A stretch of DNA of 64,000 nucleotides from Solirubrobacter sp963792915 (GCA_963792915.1 CAWBYD010000002.1:496001-560000), one strand, 5' to 3'; positions 1 to 8,166 are shown, counted from the stretch's first letter. Numbers and translations: made by a program. The notes: generated from the sequence alone by a model not told the origin.

Positions 1-193
1 CCGCGCGCGCCGGCGGCGGCAGGTCGGGCGCGAGCGCCTCGAGCCCGCCGCGGGCGCGAGCGCGGATCGTGTCCTCGCTCAAGCCCAGCAGGTCGGCGAG
101 CTCGCCGTAGGAGCGGCCCTGGCGCAGGACGAGCTCCACGGCGGCGCGCTGATCGGGCGCGAGCCCTTCGAACGCGGTGGCGCGCGGCGGCAT
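1..193 (-). CDS. sigma-70 region 4-like HTH protein, truncated by window edge
   Basis: Only the first 64 codons lie in the window; the gene continues past base 1. It starts at ATG 193 (MPPRATAFEGLAPDQR). The visible part reads as one sigma-70 region 4 type helix-turn-helix: LAPDQRAAVELVLRQGRSYGELADLLGLSEDTIRARA resembles the promoter -35 recognition helices of ECF factors. No region 2 precedes it, so this is either a region-4-only DNA-binding protein or a regulator with another domain downstream. The function beyond DNA binding cannot be seen. It is divergent from the thioesterase at 242. Confidence 0.6.
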   Translation of the reverse strand, partial: MPPRATAFEGLAPDQRAAVELVLRQGRSYGELADLLGLSEDTIRARARGGLEALAPDLPPPARA

Positions 194-241
194 GGTCCAG
201 CCAAGCCTAGAGAAGCCGCGCCGCTATCGTCGCGCTTGCCC

Positions 242-583
242 ATGGCGCTGCTGCATCCCGAGATCCTCTCCAGCGCGGACGGCGAGGTCGTGGCGCGACT
301 CACGGTCGACGACGACCTCAAGCAGCCGCTCGGCCTCCTGCACGGCGGTGTCTTCGCCACGCTGGCGGACACGATCACGGGCAGCACGGCGTCGCGCGCG
401 ATCACCAATCAGACGAGCTTCCTGCGCCCGGTCACGCAGGGCGCCGTGCACGCGACCGCCCGCCGCCGCCACCAGGGCCGCACGACCGAGGTCTGGGAGG
501 TCGACTGCCGCGACGACCAGGATCGCCTGTGCGCGCTCGTCCGCATCACGCGGACGGTCCTTGACCCAGCCACGCGTCGATGA
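242..583 (+). CDS. PaaI-type hotdog-fold thioesterase
   Basis: A protein of 113 residues that looks like a single hotdog domain of the PaaI/YbgC acyl-CoA thioesterase group, expected to hydrolyse acyl-CoA thioesters in the cytosol. The core signature is LGLLHGGVFATLAD, with HGG at residues 34-36 at the start of the central helix. It is followed by SFLRPVTQGAVHATARRRHQGR, the usual substrate-strand region. It is slightly shorter than typical family members (about 130-150) because little precedes the first strand. An in-frame TTG lies two codons upstream (236); ATG 242 is preferred. The 3' end overlaps the convergent DUF3105 gene by 38 bp. The physiological substrate cannot be inferred. Confidence 0.8.
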   Translation: MALLHPEILSSADGEVVARLTVDDDLKQPLGLLHGGVFATLADTITGSTASRAITNQTSFLRPVTQGAVHATARRRHQGRTTEVWEVDCRDDQDRLCALVRITRTVLDPATRR

Positions 584-1067
584 ACGCGCGCAGCTGGGGA
601 TCGCCGGCGCTCGCGGCGGTCAGACGCCGCCGCCAGGCCAGCGCGATCACGCCGTGCACGCCGGGGCGCCGGTCCAGGATCACCGCCTGCCCGGCGGCCG
701 CCAGGTCGGCGGAGAACGGCCCGGCCGTGGCGTCGCGCAGCGCCACCAGCGGCGCCTTGTCGCCGTCGTAGGCGAGCACCACGTTGCCGAGCTCGAGCGC
801 CGACAGGATCTGATCGTCGCTCAGGGCGACGCCGTCGCGCGCGATCGCCTCGACCCGGTGCGGCCCGCTCGTGGGCGGCCGGTCCGGGGGCGTGACGGGG
901 CGGACCGGGACGCTCACGTGATGGTTGCCGCGGTCGGGCTCGAGCACGCCGGGCCCGCGCGCGCCGGTCACCTGCCCCGAATCGCGCGAGGCGACCAGCG
1001 AGATCACCGCCACCACGATCGCGATCGCCACGACGGCGATCCCCAGCCCCGCGAGCGCCCGCTTCAC
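546..1067 (-). CDS. DUF3105 family membrane-anchored protein
   Basis: A 173-residue protein with an N-terminal signal anchor (residues about 4-28, GLGIAVVAIAIVVAVISLVAS) and an extracytoplasmic domain. The string PPTSGPH, near residues 64-70, is the hallmark of DUF3105, a family common in Actinobacteria and of unknown function. In the genome it follows the WS/DGAT gene with an ATGA-type overlap (stop of the upstream gene at 1064-1066, start at 1067), so the two are probably co-transcribed and translationally coupled. The 3' end overlaps the convergent thioesterase by 38 bp. No catalytic role should be assigned. Confidence 0.75.
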   Translation of the reverse strand: MKRALAGLGIAVVAIAIVVAVISLVASRDSGQVTGARGPGVLEPDRGNHHVSVPVRPVTPPDRPPTSGPHRVEAIARDGVALSDDQILSALELGNVVLAYDGDKAPLVALRDATAGPFSADLAAAGQAVILDRRPGVHGVIALAWRRRLTAASAGDPQLRAFIDAWLGQGPSA

Positions 1068-2425
1068 GCGAGCTCGGCGATCGCGGCCTCGAGGTCCGCG
1101 GCCAGCGCGTCCAAGTCGGGCAGCGCGTCGTAGTCGCCGAGCAGGCCGAAGTCCAGATGCCCGTCATAGCTCAAGACCGCGATCCCGAGCGCGGTGTTCA
1201 GCACCAGCGGGACCTTGGGATAGAACGCCAGCAGCCGACGGCCGAGCATGTAGAGTCCGAACTGCGGGCCGGGCACGTTCGTCACCGTCAGGTTGAAGAA
1301 CCGCTGGCGCGACTGCAGCCGCGCCGCCTGGTCGAGCACCGTCGGAGCGGCCGCGTCGGCCAGGCGGGTGATCGCCTGCGCGCCGACCGCCTGGCCGGAC
1401 TCCTTGAGCCCGCGCATCGCGTGGTGGATGGTCCGGAAGCGCTCGACCGGGTCCGCGATCCCGACCGGCAGCGGCGCGTACATCGCCGCGACCTGGTTGC
1501 CGAGCGCGCCGCGTGCGGCGTCGGCACGCACCGAGATCGGGACCATCGCCTTCAGCGTCAGGCCCTCGGTATCGCTCCCGCGCCGGATCAGCCACGCCCG
1601 CAGCCCGCCCGCGACGACGGTCAGCACGACGTCGTTGATCGTGCCGCCGAACGCGTCCTTGATCGCCTTGAACTGCGCCAGGTCGCCCTCGGCCCACGCG
1701 AAGCGCCGGTGCGGGCCGATGCGCACGTTCAAGGGGCTGTCGGGCGCGCCGGACAGCCCCGCGACCGCCATCGCCGCCAGCCCGGCGATCGAATGGCCGG
1801 CGGCGGCGCCCGCGTGGTCGGGGCGCGCGAGCCACGTGCGCGCGAGATGGAGCGGCCCGCCGGCGCGTTCGGCGATGCCGTCGGCGAGCAGCTGCGCGGT
1901 GCTCGGCGCCGGCCGCGGCGTCCACAGCGGTGGTTCCTCGATGGGCGGCGGGTCCGGCTCGGCCGCGAACAGCACGGTCATGATGTCCACGCCCGAGATG
2001 CCGTCGACGAGCGCGTGGTGCGTCTTGCAGATCAGCGCGTGGCGGCCGCCCTCGACCCCGTCGACGAGCCAGATCTCCCACAGCGGCTTCGCACGATCGA
2101 GCTGCTGCGAGAACACGCGGCCGGCCAGCCGCCGCAGTTCGGCCTCGCCGGCGGGCTCCGGCAGCGCGGTGTGGCGGATGTGGTACGCCGCGTTGAAGTA
2201 CGGGTCGTCGACCCACACCGGCCGCGAGATCCCCAGCGGCGGGTATGCGAGGTGCTGCCGGTAGCGCGGGACGAGGTGCAGGCGCGCGTCCAGGTGCGCG
2301 ACGAAGTCGTCGTACGCGGGCGCCGCGCCCTCGAACAGCAGCACGGAGCCGACGTGCATGTGCGCCCCGTCCTTCTCCAGCGCCAGGAAGGACGCGTCGA
2401 GACCGCTGAGCCGGTCGCTGGACAT
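1064..2425 (-). CDS. wax ester synthase/diacylglycerol acyltransferase (WS/DGAT)
   Basis: A 453-residue acyltransferase of the bacterial WS/DGAT family, which esterifies acyl-CoA to fatty alcohols or diacylglycerol and feeds storage lipid. The N-terminus MSSDRLSGLDASFLALEKDGAHMHVGSV is the standard family opening. The catalytic HHxxxDG motif is intact as HHALVDG (residues about 136-142), and the C-terminal half carries the conserved GTINDVVLTVV and NVPGPQFGLYMLG segments. In-frame ATGs also occur at 2437 and 2464; 2425 fits homologues best. It heads a two-gene unit with the DUF3105 gene. The divergent ECF sigma gene starts 55 bp away. Confidence 0.88.
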   Translation of the reverse strand: MSSDRLSGLDASFLALEKDGAHMHVGSVLLFEGAAPAYDDFVAHLDARLHLVPRYRQHLAYPPLGISRPVWVDDPYFNAAYHIRHTALPEPAGEAELRRLAGRVFSQQLDRAKPLWEIWLVDGVEGGRHALICKTHHALVDGISGVDIMTVLFAAEPDPPPIEEPPLWTPRPAPSTAQLLADGIAERAGGPLHLARTWLARPDHAGAAAGHSIAGLAAMAVAGLSGAPDSPLNVRIGPHRRFAWAEGDLAQFKAIKDAFGGTINDVVLTVVAGGLRAWLIRRGSDTEGLTLKAMVPISVRADAARGALGNQVAAMYAPLPVGIADPVERFRTIHHAMRGLKESGQAVGAQAITRLADAAAPTVLDQAARLQSRQRFFNLTVTNVPGPQFGLYMLGRRLLAFYPKVPLVLNTALGIAVLSYDGHLDFGLLGDYDALPDLDALAADLEAAIAELA

Positions 2426-2468
2426 TGCCTGGCGCATTCTGTCGCATCCGCGAACCTTGTACATCGTG

Positions 2469-2474
2469 TATAAC
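2469..2474 (+). promoter_or_regulatory. -10 element for a leaderless ECF sigma gene
   Basis: TATAAC lies 6 nt before GTG 2481, with no Shine-Dalgarno between, implying a leaderless transcript. The same bases read on the other strand give TTATAC, so the divergent WS/DGAT promoter may overlap it. Confidence 0.45.
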
Positions 2475-2480
2475 GTTGCT

Positions 2481-3014
2481 GTGACATCGGACCGAACCCT
2501 CGATCTCCGCGATCCGCGGGCCTTCCGGGCGGCGTTCGCGGAGCACCACCGCGGCGTGTATGCCGCCGCGTTCCGCGTCCTGGGCGACGCGGCGCTGGCG
2601 CAGGACGTGGTGCAGGACGTGTTCCTGCGCCTGTGGCGGCGGCCCGGCGCGTACGACCCGGCCCGCGGAGAGCTCGGCGCCTATCTGCGCCTGATCGGCC
2701 GCTCGCGGGCGCTCGACCTGTGGCGTGAGGGCCAGGTGCGCGGCCGCGCGGCGGAGCGGCTCAAGCTCGCCGACGAGCCGCGCCTGGAGGAGCACCCGGG
2801 CGCGATGGTCGAGCGCGACGCCACCCGCGGGCGGGTGCGCGAGGCGCTCGGGCGGCTGCCCGACGCGCAGCGCGAGGCGCTCGTGCTGGCCTACTGGGGC
2901 GGGCTCACGGCGGACCAGATCGCCCGCCGCGTGGACATCCCGCTGGGCACCGCCAAGAGCCGCATCCGGCTCGGGCTCGAGCGCATGCGCGCCGAATTCC
3001 CGGCTGCAGCCTGA
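2481..3014 (+). CDS. ECF-family RNA polymerase sigma factor
   Basis: A 177-residue extracytoplasmic-function sigma factor. Region 2 is visible as FRAAFAEHHRGVYAAAFRVLGDAALAQDVVQDVFLRLWRRP (residues about 11-51), and region 4 as LGRLPDAQREALVLAYWGGLTADQIARRVDIPLGTAKSRI near the C-terminus. The start is GTG 2481, six bases after a TATAAC hexamer; a longer in-frame reading upstream has no family similarity. No anti-sigma factor follows, since the next gene is the RlpA-like protein at 3215. The regulating partner and target regulon are therefore unknown. It is divergent from WS/DGAT. Confidence 0.85.
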   Translation: MTSDRTLDLRDPRAFRAAFAEHHRGVYAAAFRVLGDAALAQDVVQDVFLRLWRRPGAYDPARGELGAYLRLIGRSRALDLWREGQVRGRAAERLKLADEPRLEEHPGAMVERDATRGRVREALGRLPDAQREALVLAYWGGLTADQIARRVDIPLGTAKSRIRLGLERMRAEFPAAA

Positions 3015-3038
3015 TACCCCCCGATCATCCGGTTTCTG

Positions 3039-3214
3039 TTGAAGCGCTCCAGAGGCTGCTAGGCTCGAACACTCGTTCGGTCATGCCGAGCCGCGGGCGC
3101 AAGGAGTGCTCGCGGGCGGGGGATCTCTTGCTGGTCAAGTGCCTGTGGATCAGGTGCGCGGAGATCGCCAACACGCCCTGCAGGCAGACCTGACCGCATA
3201 CATAGGAGGATCCG
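3039..3214 (+). promoter_or_regulatory. promoter and long 5' leader of the RlpA-like gene
   Basis: TTGAAG (3039-3044) and TAGGCT (3060-3065) are spaced 15 bp and could form a promoter. TAGGCT is the same hexamer found as -10 before the genes at 8180, 17409 and 53831. This predicts a leader of about 143 nt. It contains short hairpins (CTTG/CAAG at 3127-3139, CCTG/CAGG at 3142-3154) and ends in a strong Shine-Dalgarno AGGAGG (3204-3209) 5 nt before ATG 3215. Most genes here lack a ribosome site, so this one is notable. Confidence 0.4.
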
Positions 3215-3853
3215 ATGCCGCGATCCACGCTGCGCCGCGCCTTGCGCGCCGGCGCACTGTGCCTCACGGTGACGTCCACGGCGGCTGCCGTCCCTGCCGC
3301 CGCTCATGCCGCACATCTCGGCGTGAGCTCCAAGCGATTGAACGTCCGTGTAGGAAGCCATGCGACCGTCAGCGGTCGTGTGACCGAAATCACACCCGGA
3401 ACGCCCCGCCCGACGGCGGCGCTCCAGATCCAGCGGGGTCACCGCTGGGCGACCATCGACCGCGTGCACATCGGCGCCGCGGGCCGCTTCACGCTGCGTG
3501 ACCGGCGCACGAGGCCGGGCAGCACCCGCGCCCGGGTGCGGCTGAGCACGGGCGAGACGCGCATGATCGGCCGCCTGAACGTGTTCCGCTCCACCCAGGC
3601 GTCGTGGTACGGGCCCGGCCTGTACGGCGGGCACCTCGGCTGCGGCGGCACGCTCAGCGCCGGCAGGCTGGGCGTCGCCCACAAGACGCTGCCGTGCGGA
3701 ACGCAGGTCACGCTGCGTCATGCCGGCCGCACGGTGCGCGTGCGCGTGATCGATCGCGGCCCCTACGTGGGCGGCCGCGAGTTCGACCTCACGGCGGCCA
3801 CGGCCGGGAGGCTGCACTTCTCGGGCCACGGCACGATCCAGGTCGCTCCGTAG
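3215..3853 (+). CDS. secreted RlpA-like double-psi beta-barrel protein
   Basis: A 212-residue exported protein. Residues 1-32 are a Sec signal peptide ending AAHA-A. A middle region (about 35-120) looks like a beta-sandwich. The C-terminal 85 residues match the RlpA double-psi beta-barrel: ASWYGPGLYGGHLGCGGTLS, LPCGTQVTLRHAGRTVRVRVIDRGPYVGGREFDLT. RlpA proteins are peptidoglycan lytic transglycosylases or bind septal wall. The Asp of VIDRGPY, used by lytic members, is present. It probably acts in cell-wall remodelling outside the membrane. It has a clear ribosome site and a long leader, unlike its neighbours. Confidence 0.82.
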   Translation: MPRSTLRRALRAGALCLTVTSTAAAVPAAAHAAHLGVSSKRLNVRVGSHATVSGRVTEITPGTPRPTAALQIQRGHRWATIDRVHIGAAGRFTLRDRRTRPGSTRARVRLSTGETRMIGRLNVFRSTQASWYGPGLYGGHLGCGGTLSAGRLGVAHKTLPCGTQVTLRHAGRTVRVRVIDRGPYVGGREFDLTAATAGRLHFSGHGTIQVAP

Positions 3854-3889
3854 GGTCGCGCCGTCCGGGGCCGGCCGTACCCTTTCGGG

Positions 3890-4984
3890 GTGAGCGAGCC
3901 GGCCCCCAAGCGCGTTGTCGCGCACTTGGACTGCGACGCGTTCTACGCGACGGTCGAGCTGCTGCGCCGCCCTGAGCTGCGCGGCAAGCCGGTGATCGTC
4001 GCGGGCTCCGGGCCCCGCTCCGTCGTCACCACCGCGTCCTACGAGGCGCGTAAGTTCGGCGTGGGGTCCGCGATGCCCGCCTCGCAGGCGCGCCGGCTGT
4101 GCCCGACCGCGATCGTGATCGCGCCCGACTTCACCGCCTACCGCGAGAAGTCGCGCGACGTGTGGGCGCTGGTCGCCGCGCGGCTCGATCGCCTGCAGCG
4201 GATGGGGCTCGACGAGGCGTACGCCGACCTGTCCGGCGTCGAGAAGCCGCTGCGCGTGCTGCGCGAGCTGATCGCCGCTGTGCATGAGCAGACCGGCGTG
4301 CAGATCTCGGCCGGCGTCGGCCCGAACCGGCTGATCGCCAAGTGCTGCTCGGACCTCGGCAAGCCCGCGGGGTTCGTGGTGATGGGGCGCGAGGAAGCGT
4401 GCATCCGCTTCGCACCGTCGCCGACGCGGCGCCTGCCGGGCATCGGGCCCAAGACCGCCGAGCGGCTCGCGGAGCTCGGCTACGCGACCGTCGCGCAGCT
4501 CCAGCAGGCCGACGAGGCGCAGCTCGCCTCGCGCTTCGGCGACCGCATGGCGAGGTATCTGAAGGCCCGCGCGTCGTTTGAGGACGACTCGCCGGTGGAG
4601 ACGGAGAGCGGCGCCGCCAAATCGGTCTCGACGGAACGCACGTTCGACGCCGACATCGCCTCGCACGCCGAGCTCGAGGAGATCCTGCGCGGGCTCTCAC
4701 GCGAGCTCTGCGAGGGGCTGCAGCGGAAGGGCCGGCGCGGGCGCACCGTCGCGATCAAGGTCCGGCTCGCGGACTGGACCACGGTCACGCGCGCGCGCAC
4801 GCTCGACGCGGCGACCCACGAGGTCGCGCTCGTGACCGAGACCGCGGTCGAGCTCCTGCAGGCGTACGCGCCGCCGCAGCCGGTGCGTCTGCTGGGGGTG
4901 CGGCTCGCGGCGTTCGACGACCTCGAGCCCGACCGGCCGCCGGCGCCCGCGGCTCCCGTCGGTCAGCTCGCGCTGCCGGTCTGA
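3890..4984 (+). CDS. dinB: DNA polymerase IV (Y-family translesion polymerase)
   Basis: A 364-residue Y-family polymerase for error-prone lesion bypass. The palm motif AHLDCDAFYATVE (first metal Asp near residue 14) and GLDEAYADLS (Asp-Glu near 108-109) give the catalytic carboxylates. The steric-gate/finger segment SYEARKFGVGSAMP and the HhH thumb RRLPGIGPKTAERLAELGYATVAQL follow, then a little-finger domain. The length is normal for DinB without a long clamp-binding tail; the C-terminal QLALPV closely resembles a beta-clamp binding motif (QxxLxF type). Start GTG 3890 has TACCCT (3878-3883) exactly 6 nt upstream, so it is probably leaderless. Confidence 0.92.
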   Translation: MSEPAPKRVVAHLDCDAFYATVELLRRPELRGKPVIVAGSGPRSVVTTASYEARKFGVGSAMPASQARRLCPTAIVIAPDFTAYREKSRDVWALVAARLDRLQRMGLDEAYADLSGVEKPLRVLRELIAAVHEQTGVQISAGVGPNRLIAKCCSDLGKPAGFVVMGREEACIRFAPSPTRRLPGIGPKTAERLAELGYATVAQLQQADEAQLASRFGDRMARYLKARASFEDDSPVETESGAAKSVSTERTFDADIASHAELEEILRGLSRELCEGLQRKGRRGRTVAIKVRLADWTTVTRARTLDAATHEVALVTETAVELLQAYAPPQPVRLLGVRLAAFDDLEPDRPPAPAAPVGQLALPV

Positions 4985-4995
4985 ACCACCATCGC

Positions 4996-5442
4996 CTATT
5001 CGAGATCCTGGGACGCCAGCGCGATGTCGGCGGCCGCCACGCCGCGCGACGCGACGGTGATCGTGAAGTCGCCGAGCGGCGCGGCGGCCGCCCACCGGTC
5101 GCCGTCGCTCAGCACGAGGCACTCGAACGGGAGGTCGTCGAACGCCAGCGTCACGGTCGAGAGCTCGAACTCGCGCGCGAGCAGCGCCTCGACACGCGCC
5201 GCGTCGAACTCCGGATCGCTGCGGCGCGTGAGCGCGATCAGCGCCCACGTCGCCCGGTCATGCGGCGAGCGGGGGCGCTCCCCGCGCGGCTGCAGGTGCG
5301 TCCCGACCACGACGAGCGGCCCGTCGTCGTCGCCGTAGACCAGCTCGACGCTCTCGAGCTCGTCGGCCCCGGCTGCGACTCGCCGGTCGCCACCCCGCGC
5401 CGGGCCGAGGTCCGGCGCCGCGAGCCCGTAGACCCGCTCCAT
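4996..5442 (-). CDS. conserved hypothetical protein downstream of the thioredoxin gene
   Basis: A 148-residue soluble protein without signal peptide or membrane segment. I do not recognise a family. It is rich in alternating hydrophobic strands (SVELVYGDDDGPLVVVGTHL, LSTVTLAFDDLPFECLVLSDGDRWAAAAPLGDFTITVASR), suggesting a small beta-rich domain. The start ATG 5442 follows the stop of the thioredoxin-TPR gene by 3 nt, so the two are likely co-transcribed. The 3' end faces dinB with 11 bp between. Confidence 0.6.
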   Translation of the reverse strand: MERVYGLAAPDLGPARGGDRRVAAGADELESVELVYGDDDGPLVVVGTHLQPRGERPRSPHDRATWALIALTRRSDPEFDAARVEALLAREFELSTVTLAFDDLPFECLVLSDGDRWAAAAPLGDFTITVASRGVAAADIALASQDLE

Positions 5443-5445
5443 CGC

Positions 5446-6165
5446 TCAGTAGAGCGCCGCCGCGAGCTTGCGGCGTGACTCGCGCGCCAGCGGATGCTCC
5501 ACGCCGAGCTCGTCGAGCACGCCGACGACGGCCCGGCGGAGGTCCTCACGGCGCTCGCCGTCACTCGGCGCGATCGCCGCGATCAGCGTGTTCAAGCCCG
5601 CCTCGGTGTCACCGCGGTCGAGCTGGGCGAACGCCTCGGCCAGGTCCGGATCGTCCTCGAGGCGCAGCCGCGCCGCGAGCCCGTCGGCGGCGAAGGAGCC
5701 CGCCACGTTGGCGAGCAGTTCCAGCGCCTCCTCGCGGTCCACGAGCCGCGCCAGCGCCACCGCGGCGTCGGCGCGGCCGGGCTCGAGCTCCAGCGCGCGC
5801 CGCAGGCCGGCCTCGCCGCCGGACGCCACCAGCGCGTCGGCCTCGGACGGCACGATGCGGTCGAGGAAGCGCTCGACCTGCGCCGGCGGCAGCGCGCCGA
5901 CGAACTCGTCGACGACCTTGCCGTCCTTGAACGCCTTGACCGCCGGGATCGACTGGATGCCGAAGGCGCGCGAGACGCCCGGGTTGGCGTCCGTGTCGAC
6001 CTTGACGAGCTCGACGCCCTCGCGCGCGGCGACGGCCTTCTCGATCACGGGGCCGAGCGAGCGGCAGGGACCGCACCACTCGGCCCAGAAGTCGACGACG
6101 ACGGGCTGCTCGTGGGAGCGCTGGATGACGTCGCGCTCGAAGGTGGCGTCTGTGGCGTCGGTGGG
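5446..6165 (-). CDS. thioredoxin-TPR protein (YbbN/CnoX-like)
   Basis: A 239-residue protein with an N-terminal thioredoxin domain (VVVDFWAEWCGPCRSLGPVIEKA; redox motif WCGPC at residues about 31-35) followed by tetratricopeptide-like helices (GLRRALELEPGRADAAVALARLVDREEALELL, QLDRGDTEAGLNTLIAAI). This is the architecture of YbbN/CnoX, a chaperone-holdase linked to GroEL and DnaK. Here the CxxC is intact, so redox activity is possible. ATG 6195 is an in-frame alternative. I prefer GTG 6165 because TATCCT lies 6 nt upstream and the resulting N-terminus (TDATDATFERDV) aligns with homologues. Confidence 0.85.
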   Translation of the reverse strand, partial: PTDATDATFERDVIQRSHEQPVVVDFWAEWCGPCRSLGPVIEKAVAAREGVELVKVDTDANPGVSRAFGIQSIPAVKAFKDGKVVDEFVGALPPAQVERFLDRIVPSEADALVASGGEAGLRRALELEPGRADAAVALARLVDREEALELLANVAGSFAADGLAARLRLEDDPDLAEAFAQLDRGDTEAGLNTLIAAIAPSDGERREDLRRAVVGVLDELGVEHPLARESRRKLAAALY

Positions 6166-6174
6166 CACCAGCCG

Positions 6175-6184
6175 AGGATAGTCT
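6175..6184. promoter_or_regulatory. overlapping divergent -10 elements
   Basis: AGGATA (6175-6180) read on the minus strand is TATCCT, 6 nt before GTG 6165. TAGTCT (6179-6184) on the plus strand is 9 nt before ATG 6194. The two -10 hexamers share two bases, so the thioredoxin-TPR and hydrolase promoters should exclude each other. Confidence 0.4.
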
Positions 6185-6193
6185 GGACCGGCC

Positions 6194-7024
6194 ATGGCGG
6201 ACCACTTCGAGATCAGCGCGGACGGCGTGACGCTGGCCGGCGAGGAGGCCGGCGAGGGTCCGGCGGTCGTGCTCCTGCACGGCCTGACCGCGACCCGGCG
6301 CTACGTGGTCATGGGCTCGCGGGCGCTCGAGCGCAGCGGGCACCGCGTGCTCGCCTACGACGCCCGCGGCCACGGCCGCTCCAGCCCGGCGCCCGATCCC
6401 GGCGACTACGGCTACGCGCGGCTCGCCGACGACCTGCTCGCCGTGCTCGACGACCGCGAGGTCGAGCGCGCGGTCCTGGCCGGCGCCTCGATGGGCGCGC
6501 ACACCCTGCTGGCGTTCGCGCTGCGCCACCCTGAGCGCGTCTCGGGCCTCGTCGTGCTCACGCCCGCGTATGATCCGGACGATCACCGCCCGGAGACGCT
6601 CGAGCGCTGGGACCGGCTCGCCACGGGCCTGCGCGAGGGGGGCGTGGAGGGGTTCGTGCAGGCCTACGGGCGCCCCAACGTCCCCGACAAATGGCTCGAG
6701 ACCGTCGATCGCGTCCTGCACCAGCGGCTCGCCGCGCACGCGCACCCGGACGCGCTGGCCGACGCCCTGCAGGCGACGCCGCGCTCGCGCCCGTTCGAGT
6801 CCTGGGGGGAGCTCGGCGCGCTCGACGCTCCGGCGGTGGTCGTCGCCAGCCGCGACGAGGTCGACCCCGAGCATCCCTACGCGATCGGCGAGCGCTACGC
6901 CGCGGCGATGGCCGGCGCGCGGCTGATCTCCGAGGAGCCCGGCAGCTCGCCGCTCGCCTGGCAGGGCGCGCAGGTCTCGCGCGTGATCAGCGAGGTAGCG
7001 GAAGCTGGGGCAGCCGCGCCATGA
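6194..7024 (+). CDS. alpha/beta-hydrolase
   Basis: A 276-residue single-domain alpha/beta-hydrolase. The oxyanion loop is VVLLHGLTATRRY (HG near residues 29-30). The nucleophile elbow is GASMGA with Ser near 99, and YDARGHGRSSPAPDPGDYGY is the usual strand-4/helix segment. An acid (VVVASRDEVDPEHPYA) follows at the expected spacing. The catalytic His is not obvious, because the usual C-terminal H is replaced around EEPGSSPLAWQG. Substrate and reaction are therefore uncertain and activity may be altered. It overlaps the convergent EAL gene by 38 bp. Confidence 0.8.
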   Translation: MADHFEISADGVTLAGEEAGEGPAVVLLHGLTATRRYVVMGSRALERSGHRVLAYDARGHGRSSPAPDPGDYGYARLADDLLAVLDDREVERAVLAGASMGAHTLLAFALRHPERVSGLVVLTPAYDPDDHRPETLERWDRLATGLREGGVEGFVQAYGRPNVPDKWLETVDRVLHQRLAAHAHPDALADALQATPRSRPFESWGELGALDAPAVVVASRDEVDPEHPYAIGERYAAAMAGARLISEEPGSSPLAWQGAQVSRVISEVAEAGAAAP

Positions 7025-8126
7025 GCAGCAGCGCGCACTCGACCACCAGCTCGCGGTCGTAGGACGTCGCGAACAGCCAGTCGTCGCCGTCGCGCCGCGC
7101 GACGAAGCACGCGCCGTAGCCCGGGCCGAGCGCGACCTCGGTCCACGTGTCGGCGAGCGCGCCCGGGTCGAGCACGCCGACGAAGCCGAGCGCCTCGGTC
7201 AGCGCGCCGTAGCGCGGCAGCGGCCCGTCGACGGGCGCCGCCAGCAGCATCCCGGCCGAACCCAGCGCCGCCGCCTGCAGCGTCAGCAGCGCGGCCGCGC
7301 GCTCGGCCAGCTCGAGCGTTCCCCGCGTCGGGCGCTTCCAGTTCGTCACGCGCTGATACGGCAGCGGGCCCGAGGCGTCGGCCCCGGCGCCCGCGAGCCG
7401 CAGGCGCCGCCCCGGCGTCGGCAGCGGATCGGGCAGCGGACCGGGCTCGCCGAGCATGAAGCCCTGGCCGAGCGTGGCGCCGGCGGCGCGCGCCATCTCC
7501 AGGTGCGCGTCCGAGTCGATCCCCTCGGCCAGCACCGTCGCGTGCCGGCGCTCGGCCTCGGCTGCCACCGCGGTCACCACGCGCGCGACGTCCGCCGGGT
7601 CGCGCTTGCCGAGCAGCCGCAGGTCGAGCTTGATCACGTCGGGATACAGCAGCGGCATCAGCGCCAGCGAGCGCGAGTCGGCGCCGACGTCGTCCAGCGC
7701 GACGCCCCACCCGTGGGTGCGGAGCTCGCTCAGCGTGCGCAGCACGGCCTCCGGGCGCTCGGTCAGCGCCGATTCCGTGACCTCGAGCACGAGCGTTGCG
7801 TGCCCGGGCGGAAGGTCGGGCAGCGCGTACTCCAGCGCTCCGGCGTCCGCGTTCAGGAACAGCGAGAACGGGTCCCGCAGGCCCGCCGCCGCGGCCGCCG
7901 CAAGTGCGGCCGTCCGGCATGCGCGATCGACTTCGATCAGGCGTCCCCGCGCGCGCGCGGCGGCGAACAGCGCCTCCGGGGACGAGCCGTCCCGGGGCCG
8001 CGCCAGCGCCTCGTAGCCGATCACCGATCCGTCGCGCAGGTCGACGATCGGCTGAAATGCCGCGACGACCTCTAAGCCAACCCCCGCCGGCGAGCGTGAC
8101 CCCAAAGGAGTGCCCACACACTCCAT
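6987..8126 (-). CDS. EAL-domain cyclic-di-GMP phosphodiesterase with C-terminal sensory domain
   Basis: A 379-residue protein. Residues about 20-245 form an EAL domain that hydrolyses c-di-GMP. Metal and substrate residues look intact: EAL (39-41), Asn in FLNAD, Glu in LEVTE, Asp-Asp in ALDDVGADS, Lys in VIKLDL, Glu in LAEGID and Gln in LGQGFMLGEP. The C-terminal 130 residues (LELAERAAALLTLQAAALGSAG to the end) form a compact alpha/beta region that may be a DICT- or GAF-like sensor; this is tentative. There is no membrane segment and no GGDEF domain. The start is ATG 8126, though the EAL domain begins about 20 codons later. Confidence 0.82.
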   Translation of the reverse strand: MECVGTPLGSRSPAGVGLEVVAAFQPIVDLRDGSVIGYEALARPRDGSSPEALFAAARARGRLIEVDRACRTAALAAAAAAGLRDPFSLFLNADAGALEYALPDLPPGHATLVLEVTESALTERPEAVLRTLSELRTHGWGVALDDVGADSRSLALMPLLYPDVIKLDLRLLGKRDPADVARVVTAVAAEAERRHATVLAEGIDSDAHLEMARAAGATLGQGFMLGEPGPLPDPLPTPGRRLRLAGAGADASGPLPYQRVTNWKRPTRGTLELAERAAALLTLQAAALGSAGMLLAAPVDGPLPRYGALTEALGFVGVLDPGALADTWTEVALGPGYGACFVARRDGDDWLFATSYDRELVVECALLLMARLPQLPLPR

Positions 8127-8166
8127 TGAACTCCACTCGGTACGCGTCGTGCCCTGGTCGTCCGCG

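Noticed and set aside
3066..3214. c-di-AMP (ydaO) riboswitch before the RlpA-like gene
   Set aside because: The conserved core segments of that riboswitch are not recognisable; only small unrelated hairpins are seen.
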